Made by a program: the position numbers and the translations under genes. The notes beneath the pieces are model-generated. The model did no database searches. It was not told where the DNA came from and saw nothing but the letters and a program-made list of their open reading frames with translations. This document shows positions 42,328 through 52,826 of a stretch of DNA of 64,000 nucleotides, one piece after another. Origin of the DNA: Anthopleura xanthogrammica (Eukaryota > Cnidaria > Anthozoa > Actiniaria > Actiniidae); NCBI GenBank assembly GCA_964019055.1, contig OZ025211.1, forward strand, positions 9,368,400 to 9,432,399, written 5' to 3'. Within the stretch, counting starts at the first letter, position 1. Each line of letters begins with the position of its first letter.

Positions 42328-44514
42328 TCATAAAAATCCTGTTTTTCCACTGTGGTTCCTTAAAATCAAGGTCTGTAAAGATATCCTGCTTTCAGTTGAA
42401 TTATGTAGTTCTCTGTGACTTATCTCATTAATGTTTACATTTATGTTAGTGCCAAAAATGTTAACACTGTCAAGTTCAACAGGTGTTAAACAAGTTTCAT
42501 TATCTATTGTATTGTGAAGCTGAGATCCATTTTTAATGATTGCATCTAAAGTATTTGAGTTCCAGTAACTACAAGGTGAAATGATTGAGTAACATATTGA
42601 ATAAAGAGCTGTTGCAAAACATTGCTCTTTGGAACAGTTGTGTTGATCTGGTGTACTTATGTCTTTTACACTGTTGCTTGTTGCAATGTCATATTTTGTA
42701 ATTTTTAGACCTTTTAATTCATAAAGATCAGTTGCTCCATATAAACCTTGAAAGTATTGCACTAAATTCTCTATAGATGATATATCTAATAATACACATG
42801 TCCCTTGAGGATGACTCTTACCATAAACATCTCTAGCATGAGAGTCAAACACTTTAAAATGGCCATTATCAGTACAGTAAATAATACCGACAGCAATACA
42901 ACCAACTGTTAGAATAAATGAGCTGTATTGTTCTGTTAGCAATGATTCAAAAGCTCTTTTCATGCCCATGCAGTATTGATATCCTTCAATGGTAGACTCA
43001 CCATGAACATCACCAGTATAACTTTCACTGTAATCTAGCTGGTAATTTTCCTCTGACACTGTAAGCATTGCTGGTAATTCTGTTAGCAGTAAAAACGATT
43101 GTCGTGCAAGCTGTGACAAACTGCTATACAATTGATTCCCAATATGCATGATTTCTTTCAAGTCATCAGGGTTGGTTATCCCTTTCATTTGGTGATATAT
43201 TAAAGCACATAAACTCATTGCCACACATTGTTGCCCTGCATTTTGTCCAAATATAACAACATCCCCTTGACTATATGCTGCACTTACTGTTTTACTAGCA
43301 TCAACATGGTGGGTGACAGGACCTGGGTTTTTCTCTATATCATTACAAAGCTTGTAATTTGCACAGTTGCTTTTATGATCTAAACCCTTATACTCGCTAT
43401 ATGAGAAATTACACGAAAACCACCTTACGTATTTGAGATATTTATTCCTATATTTATCTGTACTGGAATTGTAAACATATCTCATTGAAGAGTTAACTTT
43501 ACTTGTTCTAAATATTGGTTTCCTTCTCATTTTTTGTACGAATCGGATACCTGTTTTGTACTGTGTACTTTTCTTTCTCGTTGCAATCTTTTTAATAAGA
43601 CGATGAACTTTCGATGACTTAGGCGTGTTTTTACTTAAACTTCTGCATACATAAGTCCGTAGTTTTCTGTTTTTCTGAAAGACACGTTTTAATCTGTTCA
43701 CTGGTATCCTGCTTGGTTCACGATCACGTCGAAAGCCATGACAATCACATACAACACGACTACAATTATGAAATACATACTTTGCATAACGAGATCTGAA
43801 TTCTTGTACCTTTATTGACACTAAAACATCATTATGTTCATGTACATTTGTAAAATGAGTAACTTTTTCTAGTATGTCACAGTCACCAAGAGTATTTACC
43901 ACGTCTTCTACTAAGCACGTGCAAGTCCATATGTAGTACAAACCAATATTCACAATCGCTTGTACGATAATACAAATGATTATTTGTGCAAAATCAAATC
44001 GTATTTTACGACTATTGAATAAAACAAAAACAAACAAATGAATCAGGATATTTAACAAGAAAATTAAACTTAGATATTTACTTTCCAAATCACTTCGCTG
44101 AGTATACTCTTTATCCAATATGGCGATTTGCTTGTTGTTTGCTTCATCTTCGAAGTTCTGCTCAAGGAGATTTTCGTTTTTCTCAACTTCCGAGAAGTTG
44201 ATTTCAGCGTCATAGTTTTCTGTTGAGTTAAGCTTACTAGTCATAGTTTTGTCAGTCTTTTCGAGGTTTGTGCTCAAATATAGTTCATTTCTTTTCAGAG
44301 ATTTCAACGCTTTCGAGCTATAAGATTCGTGGACCGACCCGTTCCGAAAAGCCTCTACATCTTTTAGTGTGGGCCTACCACGAATGGCGAGTCCATTTGT
44401 ATGTGGGATGATCGTATTATATGACATAGCACTTTCCAAAGATATCTTCATACGACACAGAATTCCGTAAAGTTTATAGTACGACGAACCGAAGCAGAAG
44501 GAGATCATTAGCAT
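42328..44514 (-). CDS. 2A-peptide polyprotein with tandem C76-like cysteine protease domains
   Basis: One open frame of 728 residues on the minus strand, starting at a real ATG. Part 1 (1-398): acidic N-terminus, two hydrophobic segments at about 147-166 and 176-197, then a long Lys/Arg-rich region. A perfect 2A consensus (DIEKNPGP) ends at residue 399; in other 2A peptides the ribosome skips the Gly-Pro bond, which here would release a 398-residue and a 330-residue product. Part 2: a domain with a candidate catalytic Cys430 in GQQCVAMSLCALIYHQMKG and an FDSHARD motif (Asp557, His559). The pattern resembles peptidase C76-like/OTU-like deubiquitinase domains carried by some metazoan mobile elements. 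A second, shortened copy begins at about 620 (Cys632, EQCFATALYSICYSI) but lacks its His motif. No helicase, transposase or RT is adjacent. Mobile-element origin or exaptation are both possible; the frame is intact. Confidence 0.7.
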   Translation of the reverse strand: MLMISFCFGSSYYKLYGILCRMKISLESAMSYNTIIPHTNGLAIRGRPTLKDVEAFRNGSVHESYSSKALKSLKRNELYLSTNLEKTDKTMTSKLNSTENYDAEINFSEVEKNENLLEQNFEDEANNKQIAILDKEYTQRSDLESKYLSLIFLLNILIHLFVFVLFNSRKIRFDFAQIIICIIVQAIVNIGLYYIWTCTCLVEDVVNTLGDCDILEKVTHFTNVHEHNDVLVSIKVQEFRSRYAKYVFHNCSRVVCDCHGFRRDREPSRIPVNRLKRVFQKNRKLRTYVCRSLSKNTPKSSKVHRLIKKIATRKKSTQYKTGIRFVQKMRRKPIFRTSKVNSSMRYVYNSSTDKYRNKYLKYVRWFSCNFSYSEYKGLDHKSNCANYKLCNDIEKNPGPVTHHVDASKTVSAAYSQGDVVIFGQNAGQQCVAMSLCALIYHQMKGITNPDDLKEIMHIGNQLYSSLSQLARQSFLLLTELPAMLTVSEENYQLDYSESYTGDVHGESTIEGYQYCMGMKRAFESLLTEQYSSFILTVGCIAVGIIYCTDNGHFKVFDSHARDVYGKSHPQGTCVLLDISSIENLVQYFQGLYGATDLYELKGLKITKYDIATSNSVKDISTPDQHNCSKEQCFATALYSICYSIISPCSYWNSNTLDAIIKNGSQLHNTIDNETCLTPVELDSVNIFGTNINVNINEISHRELHNSTESRISLQTLILRNHSGKTGFL

Positions 44515-46870
44515 GCGGTTATGATTCTCACCCCCAGTTCCCAGCGACTCAGCTAGGAACGCCTGGGACTATGACCGCCCTTTTGGCGACCAAATACGAC
44601 GAAGAACGGCCTGCATTTTAAGACTCGGTGGTTCCACAGGAACCCCGAGTAATTAAATGAGGTGTAACTTAATTTGATTGTGTTATTTTTATCTGCGTTT
44701 TTTTTTTACTTCCTAACAATCTATCAAAAAAATGTTCCCTGCATTTGTGTCCAGCTAGTGTAGTTTTGCTTCTAGATTCTGTCAAGATCAAGCACTTACT
44801 TCTTCGAGTTGTCTGGTTAAGTTTCTTTGCAAGGTCTTAAATTTTTGGAGCACTTTTTGTATCCAGCCGCACACCTCCCTCACACCTCCCTGATCCATCG
44901 TTTAGAGGATTAGATTTAATAGTATCTTTATACACCTATTGCATGAATGTTGTCATATATAAATGACAAAATAACAAAATAACAAATAGGAATTAATTAG
45001 AAATATTTTTCTTTATTTTGATTTTAAAAGCCCCCTCTTCCCCTAGATTCATGAGAATAACTGCTTAGTAATTCAAGAAGATTATCTCCAAAAATATCAG
45101 TCTATACCTTGAGAACAGTGAAATAATCTGATCAATTCTAGTGTAATCCTAGGCATAGTCTACATAGCATTTCAAATTTTGAGGCTGAAGAATTCTCCTG
45201 TTCTTATTTGTGAGGGAGTTGAATTATCATTATCATAACTTAAGAAACAAGTAGTTTTCAAATTATAAAATCCTTTGTGTTGTTGTACACGTACAAAGTT
45301 CAAACATAATACGAATATTGTAATTGAAACGATGAAATTATAACACCAAAATTACGAATTTCCTTAACCAAAGGATTACTAATTTTTAGTTTGCCCGATT
45401 TTTACCAAATTTCTTGCCGAATCGCTGGCAATATTATCTTTATATTTTTCACGCTTGCCAAGAACTGGCTATACTAGACAAGACCCTTGATAACCAGACC
45501 AGGTCGCCAAACAATGGCTACTTGTATTCCGATTCGATACAAACATTCAAAGATTCAAAGTACACATAAATGTATTGAAAATGACACAAACTTTGTGTTT
45601 TGCCCTTTTTCGTGTAGAATGTCTTTTTATGCGTAATTTTATTTGATAAAAAGTTCGTTATTTGATATAATTAGAGCAGGAAATTACTAAAGAACTGAAC
45701 CCCTTTTGAGGTCAATATATAGTTTTATTATATTGGCTACCTCGCTTACCTTGGATAAGATAGAAAATCATCTATAGATGTTGAATAACTTCTGATACCT
45801 TGCCAGCAAGGATAAACTAATGCGATCCTTAGGACAGCAACCCCTCTTTCTGTTATAGATGTAGTGATCGCGAGTCACACGAGAGATTATATCACAGCGG
45901 TGTAATAATGGACGAAGAAAGACCTCTAACACTTGTCTGCTTGTTTAAAGGCTAATAACGCATTTTGTGCGACAAAGTGTGCCTGTGTCACGCAAAGCTA
46001 TCCGAGAACTCTTGCAGGTATGAATTTCTCCACCAGCGAGAGGTGAGAGATTACCAGTGATCTTGCTGAGCTGCTCACAACAAGACCGGGCACCAATTAA
46101 GAAGACGAGCGAAGTACAGCTGATCCCGTCAGGATGGGGGGGGGGGGGGGGGCGGCTATGCGAACTATAGTGAGGGCTGGGAACCAAACAAGTACTCCAA
46201 ACAACTTCATACATTCATATATAGATTCACCTATTTTTGCGTTATTTATGTGACCTTTAGGACTGGAATTCATCATGTACCTCGCCAGGAGAGGTTGGGG
46301 GGATGTGCGGGTGAAATTCAGTGGGGGGTAGCAAATAACTTTGTACCGAAAGTCAAGCAAGAGTTCAGTGTTTGTAGTTTGCGTTATATATCTATTGTTT
46401 CAAGAAAATCAAGTCAATTAAGACATTAGGGAATACATTTGGAGCAACTCAGGGCATTGCTTACCGATATAGAATTATATCTTTAAAATAGGCAAACCGT
46501 TGCAAGCAAAACAACTGCGATGAACGGTATGCGTAGGGCACACGGACAACCTTATTGCCACGTTCCGGAAGGGGAATGAAGGACAGGTTGTTACAACCTT
46601 TAATTTCTACCTTGCCATAGTAGTTAGTATGGGCAAAGTTGACCTGAATAAAGAAAGATCTGATTCCCTCCATAATCCATTAAAATGAAAATATTTAAAA
46701 TCATAATGGGACAGACAAGGTAGACCGGTCCATCAGAGCGGTTCAATTTGTTTTTGAGGGACACGATATATATACGGCAGGTGAAATTCTTCAGTAGTCA
46801 TACTGTAACCGTACCGTATCTAACCGGATCCGTAGCTTAACGCGTTGTGATTGGATGAATAAATAGAAGT
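44515..46870. other. Long intergenic stretch
   Basis: AT-rich and largely featureless. A run of 16 G occurs at about 46137-46152. No coding exon with domain character and no clear MITE ends found. Confidence 0.5.
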
Positions 46871-47180
46871 CAGTGAAGCCATTTCAATGTTACGACATGT
46901 TGTATCGTGTACGTGCTGTAAGTCAGTATCGTACGTTTCCCACCCATGCGATAACCATTCTTATGGGAAGCCATTTCAATGTTACGACATGTCGTACCGT
47001 GTACGTGCTGTAAGTCAGTACCGTATGTTTCCCACTCATACGATAACCATTCTTATGGGAAGCCATTTCAGTGTTACAACATGTCGTACCGTGCACGTAC
47101 TGTAAGTCAGTACCGTATGTTTCCCACTCGCACAATAACCATTCTTATGGGAAGCCATTTCAATGTTAGGGCATGTCCTC
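46790..47180. repeat. 92-bp tandem repeat on a CCGTACCGTA element
   Basis: Three and a half units with starts 92 bases apart (ATG words at 46887, 46979 and 47071) containing 'tacgacatgtcgtaccgtgt' and 'cgataaccattcttatggga'. The left edge ('aacgcgttgtgattggatga') matches 63715-63800, so the array grew from part of a dispersed element. Confidence 0.88.
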
Positions 47181-47252
47181 CTGGGCATGTTGTATCGTCT
47201 ACATGCTGGATAACCTGTTACTGTTGAAATTGTCTTTGAATAGAACTATGGA

Positions 47253-50122
47253 TCAATGTTCTGGGCCTGATAACGCACGATTACGGTCACTAAAATGCAG
47301 TTCCAGGATATCGTCCGAGCTATTTTTACCATTGTACATCTCCCAAATATTATTTGCCCCATTGTCCAAAGTTGCCGCCATACCAACGAGTGTGACTGGT
47401 GAAAATGCTTTGGGGATCTCCCTTATTTTGTACGTCCCAGTGTGACAGTTGGTAGCGTGACTCACCACGCGTGACATCATGGGCGACTTATTCCCGCAAC
47501 GATTGCTTGTTTCTCTACTAGCCATGGAAGTATGGTCAGGCGTAGGGCAACATTTGAAAAACTTCAGTAGCTCTTTCCTAAAGCGGTCGTTGAGAGTAAA
47601 CACGAGACATGGGTTGATTGCGCTGTTTGCATGTGCAAGCATGATAGCAATACCATCTTTTCGGTGACTGGAAGTGAACACAGCTTTTAACCACGCGATA
47701 TGAACTGGCAGCCAACAAGCAACGAAAGCAAGCAAAAGAATTATCAAAAGACGGACAGTTTTACGTTTACTCCGAACCACTGCGCGCCGACCGGCATATG
47801 ATGGCTGACCGGGGACATGTCGGAACCAAAGGCGTAAGCTAATCATGATATAACTGATCGTCATAAGGACAACCGGCAAGCCAAAAATGAATGCGAACAC
47901 AACCACGTAATACAACCTTCGTAGAGCAAGGCTAGTTTCGTCCAGCCTGTTTAAACACTTCATTCTGCCATGTTCTTGACGTATATTGTACATGTAAATA
48001 CAAGGGATGCCTATAATCGCTGACACCATCCATATGCTGATGATGATGCGTTTGACATTACGTGTGACGATGATCCTCCTGATGGGGAAGAATACTGCGA
48101 TAAATCGGTCGATGGATATAGCCATAAGTGTCATCGTAGAAGCTAGAACAGACAACACAGAAGCACTAGCAGCTATCTCACAGAGAATAGTTCCCGTTAA
48201 ACCTGGCAACCAGTTTTGGGCGACGCAGATGAAATATGACCAAATGGGCATCGAGAAAAGTGTAGCGACGAGGTCAGCTATTGCCATGTTAGCAAACAAG
48301 CAATTATTGGAACTCTTTTTCATATTGCTGCGGCTGAAGACGATGTGTGCAAGAAGTAAGTTGGCAAGGGTGGACGTAACCATGATGATGACGTAGAATG
48401 CGTATAGACCAAGCATGACGCCATCATAAGATATGACGGGATCAGAGTCGTTTCCTGTCGATCTTGGATGATCTGCTTGAAAAAAGATGTTGAATTTTAT
48501 ATTTCATATTGCAATACGTGAAGGTCCCCTTCACAGTTCCTTGCACCATCTTGAAGCGAGACGGAACGGTGAGCTTGCAGTGATAGATATCTCACCGTTC
48601 GTGATGGCGCAGGGAACTGTGATGTGAAAGGAACTTTAATAATTCTTATGGTGTATTGAATGGGATATGAACCCTTTTACGCACAGCATTACAGCAAGCG
48701 CATGCGCAGAATTTTTCACTATACCTTATCAAATTGGCGACCTGCCCGCTACTGTATCTATTATATGAAAAACGGAGCATTTCTGACACAGATGAAGGTT
48801 ATCATGACATCCACTGGTTTCTCACTTACTTCTTAGTTTACTTCAGAATTATTTCACGAGAAAAGAAAAACTACTTTATGAAAGATGGGTTTTATAATTA
48901 TAGCAGCCATGTTGAGGGTCAGAAAAAAACTGTAGTGCTTTTGTACTGACCAACAAGCTAGAGGTTTCATTTCTCAGAGAGGTCGAAAATATTGCTCTAT
49001 AACTTTAATATCTAAGAGCAGAAACAATGTTCTATGGTCGTAACTGAAAGAGTGTATACGTTTAGTAATTTCTTTTTAGAAATGTTCACTCCCACATCCA
49101 AACAATATTTTAATCCAGAATCGACACTACAATCACGGCAGCTGGACAAAAGTGTTTTTGAACTTCCACAATATTATCCAAATAAATAACAATTTCGACT
49201 TGAGTGCATTAGATTACAGCTCCGATATAATAAGCTTGGGGACTTCTGGTTGCTTGGTAACCTATGTCGCTAATCGTGAGTGCGCTGTGCCATATGCTTC
49301 ATTTCAACACAATCCCTACGTCGTCTCGCGGTAAAACGCGGCCTTTTTTGCCGTGCACAGAACGAATTTGATATATTTATCAGCGAATCTTTTTTAATGT
49401 AATTTTGTCATTTCAATAAAATTTAATAGGATGTAATAAAACGTGGTGAATTCGTTTATGGACTTAATGGAATAAATTTAATCGTTTCCCCAACATTAAG
49501 TATCCGCACGATCGTTTTAATTATTTTACAAAAGTGGTACGAATAATTTCCAGTGAAAAATAACATGGCACTGAAAAAACGCATATAGCCACCAAGTTTC
49601 TTTTCCATTTGGAACATTACCGTGATATTTTATTTTGTCATAAATGTCCAAAATACTTACGAGGATATTGAGATTAATGAAGAAATAAAGATCAGTGAAC
49701 AAATACCCAAAACGGTGGATTTTTATTTTAGTATCCATCTTCTTTTACCTTGAAATAATTCTATTCTTAATTCCATTAGGACTGTTTTCTAAGTTTAAGG
49801 ATTTTTTTAGCCGTTGCCATTAAAAAAATGAAAAAAATCAGTAGTGTAAGTTGGTTAATGGAAGTCATAAAAAGCAAGAACACTTATAGCGTAAATATAT
49901 GATTGGTTTTTTTTGTGTCGAAGCATAAGGAGTGCTCTAGCGTATATAGCTTATGACTCGGGTTACAGCTTCGAGAACAAAATCTGTTTCCTCAAATTCA
50001 CCTTGTAACAAATTGGCGCGGGTACAAAACTGTTGTCCCAAATCCCTGAAATTGCGAAAACATATATAATCTTCTAACTTACCACTAAAATTTGTCCATC
50101 TCATTGATGTCCTGTTTTCCAT
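47253..50122 (-). CDS. Rhodopsin-family G protein-coupled receptor (orphan)
   Basis: Two coding exons on the minus strand: 50083-50122 and 47253-48472, phase 1 junction, 420 codons with stop (419 residues). Exon 1 encodes MENRTSMRWTNFS; with exon 2 the extracellular tail carries sequons NRT, NFS and NDS. Seven hydrophobic segments follow. Class A signatures: N and D in TM1/TM2 (ANMAIADLVA), Cys111 at the top of TM3, DRF at 135-137 (SIDRFIAVFFP), an ECL2 Cys (MKCLNRL), CWLPVH in TM6 and NSAINPCLVF in TM7, then a CC palmitoylation candidate and a Ser/Thr-rich tail. The overall look is of the peptide-receptor branch (neuropeptide Y/orexin/tachykinin-like), a cautious guess. Exon 1 is assigned by position, phase and sequons; the rest of the receptor is certain. 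Confidence 0.87.
48505..48645. mobile_element. Hairpin MITE in the GPCR intron
   Basis: Mirrored ends CCTTTCACATCACAGTTCCC (complement) and CCCCTTCACAGTTCCTTGCA, with 'aacggtgagcttgcagtgat' inside. A longer relative is at 56222-56475. Confidence 0.75.
48650..50075. other. Remaining GPCR intron
   Basis: AT-rich, no recognised gene. Short frames at 48734-48949 and 49526-49738 lack domain features. Confidence 0.5.
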
Positions 50123-50124
50123 TT

Positions 50125-51045
50125 TATCCTTGTCGTAAAGCCTTCCGTTTCAAGTCTTCCCTGAAAAATGAAGGAATTTAGTTTTTATCATAATTTTCTT
50201 GCAGACGAAAAAGAGTTGACTTAGTTGCGCGGTAATCCCAGAAACAAAATCCAAATGAGCATTATATGTTTACTCAGAAAGTCGTCCAAATATCTTGCTG
50301 AAAAATTACATAGTTATTGTTAATAAGCTAAAATTTTGATTTGATTTCCATTATACTAATAAGAGTCCAAATATTTTAAGGAATTATTGTTAGTAATCCA
50401 AATATACCACAGATTAGCAGGCAAATCATTACCTCGATGTTTGGCGTTTCTGTCGGAACCCGGCTCCTCTGTCACGATACGAAAGTACAGTAGCAAGCCA
50501 ACAAAAATAATCAAAAATCACTAAAAACTGATACGTGATAGAAATTGAGTAATTATATAAATGTTGAGCAATAGTTTGTAGGTCTTTTGAGGCCGTGAGG
50601 TGTTTTTTGTTTTTGTGATGCTAAATAAACAGAACATGAGGCAGCTAGCAAATGGCAAAGGGCTCAATCATTCAAACGCTCTAAAAAGCGGCTCGTAATA
50701 GTTGAGCAGCTGCTTCAATAATGTAACAAAGGATCAAGGTGTCTCATTTGAAATGAAACAAGATCCGTTTTCCTACAGGATGGTAAATTTCATATAAATA
50801 TAAAACTGAGTGAATATCCAAAAAAGAATTTGAGACGATTGTGCAAAGTGAACCGTTGGCTTACGCAAGAGTGTCTGAAGCTTTTCCTGAGAGTTCATGA
50901 CGTTCAGACGCGGAGGAAGTACCTAAAGGTTTTGAGGGTAAATATGATGGAATTATGAACTGGTTTCTTTTAGGTTTTAGAAGAAGAAAAAATCCGTCAA
51001 AAATATCATCATGTTTTTATCAAGGTTCAGAATTACACTTCCAAA
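50125..51045. other. Upstream of the GPCR, no recognised gene
   Basis: Includes a minus-strand polypyrimidine-AG (about 50160) that could end a 5' leader intron of the GPCR. Nothing else stands out. Confidence 0.4.
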
Positions 51046-51057
51046 ACTTCTAAAGCC

Positions 51058-51089
51058 GCAACAATGGGAACAGCAGCAGGAACAACAGC

Positions 51090-51120
<31 letters not shown>

Positions 51121-51228
51121 GCTACAACAGCAGCAACTACAACAGTGATCGCAGCAGCAATTAAAACAACAGCAGCGACAACAAGAACAAGAACAACAGC
51201 AACAGCAGCAGCAACAACGCACAACAAG
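51058..51228. repeat. CAA/CAG-rich trinucleotide repeat
   Basis: Runs of CAA with GCA, AGC and ACA variants. A 22-base run of G follows at 51612-51634. No gene is seen from 51240 to 51960. Confidence 0.9.
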
Positions 51229-51969
51229 CAAAAATATTGAAACTTTTTTTGCCAAGAAATATTTGACTAGATGAAATATAATTTCCATTTCTAACAGCAA
51301 CAATGTTTGACTATCGCTTAATTTGACTGACTTTCATCTGCCCTAATTATTAGCCCACAGTAAACGGATACAGTCAATGTTCAATGTAATGATGTATTGA
51401 CAAAATGTTTTATTGAAAACGGAAGCGGTTAATTAATCTTTTGCGCTCGAAAATAAATTGGATTACACTTAGATTTCCATCGATTTTTGTTACAAAAAAA
51501 AACCATAAATTTATCAGTGTCTTCAGGCCGTTGAACAGAGGTTATGAGGAAAAACTGGGTCGAGTTGGCATTGCGTACATGTACAGCAGATGCATAGTAA
51601 GGAACCAGGATTGGGGGGGGGGGGGGGGGGGGGGACCAGAACAAAAAAAGTAAAAGAAAAAACGCAAGCAAAGAAACAATTATCCAACTCCCGCATTAAG
51701 GAGAGGTGGCACGTGCTCCCCTCCCTACGCTAGTGCAGTACAGTGCATTGTTGGACTATTTTAGGGGACATAAGAATTAAAACTGCACAGTTCATCTCTA
51801 TTCTTAGATGCATATTACTTCGTAGCAGCTATGTTGGTTTACAATAACAAAGCATCCCTCATTTATAGTTTCTCTTGTTAGATCAACCAACATGGTAGCT
51901 GTTGTGCTGTGGGTTACCTGTGTCTTCAAAATCTGTCACCGCCCACGGTTTCCTATAACAGCGGCATCA

Positions 51970-52098
51970 CTAACCGGAAGTGGTAATGTGATCATGCTTG
52001 TCAAAATGGCGGACGGGTTGAACGGGTTGGAATGATCAGAGCTGCGTCTTCAAACATTTTCTCTTCAAGTCCATCCTCCTCTTCTATCATTATTATAG
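51970..52098 (+). promoter_or_regulatory. Promoter and 5' leader of the PH/actin-related gene
   Basis: An ETS-type site (ACCGGAAGTGG, 51973-51983) precedes a probable leader exon ending at the donor 52098|GTGAG. The leader contains a ten-codon upstream reading frame (ATG at 52006, stop 52033-52035). The leader joins the acceptor before 52818, nine bases upstream of the main ATG at 52827. The transcription start is not determined. Confidence 0.5.
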
Positions 52099-52826
52099 GT
52101 GAGTTTTATAATATTGATAACCTTATTATTTGTTTCATCTACTGCCAAATCGAACGAGATTTGTTGAAATCACGAAATTATGAAATATAAAGTTTGATTT
52201 TGATATTTGTGATAGCGTATTCGAAAGTTACTACAAGTACTGGAAGTCAAATCTTTGAAATATTATTCTAAAACTATAATTTAGTATTTTAAATCTTTCC
52301 TTATTTTTGATTAAGGAAATATTCATCTAGATTTCTGGTATTTCTAGGGTTTTGAGCTTAAATGATTTGTTAAAATGAAATTCGAAAACGAGTGATGTAC
52401 TGGTTGTTGATAATTTCATGCTAGAACGAACCGTATTATGATCAACATTTGAAAACTAGAACAACGAGATTTATCTTTGGCTTCTTGACAAAATTTGCCA
52501 AACAATAACTTGGTATTAATTGCGTTGTAATCGTACATCAATGGCTTGATTATTTATCCGTGATAAATGTGTACCTAACAAGCAAAATAAGCTTACATAT
52601 TATATGTATGTTTATGCTCAATTATTATTAAGTCGTTTATGTCTATCATTACGTAGTTGAGATGCTTCTTAAATAGTTGAGATGTACTATATTCAAATGA
52701 TACCCTGCTGTACTTTGAAATACTTTGACTGTCTAGACATGCATGGCCATTTTTGTATTATTAAAACTGTCTTTCATAATATAAGATTATACACATCTTG
52801 TATTTTATATTCTGCAGTGTTTTGAA

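Noticed and set aside
50977..51303. Cys-rich 108-residue minus-strand frame
   Set aside because: Composition follows the CAA/CAG microsatellite; the flanks show no domain or signal peptide.
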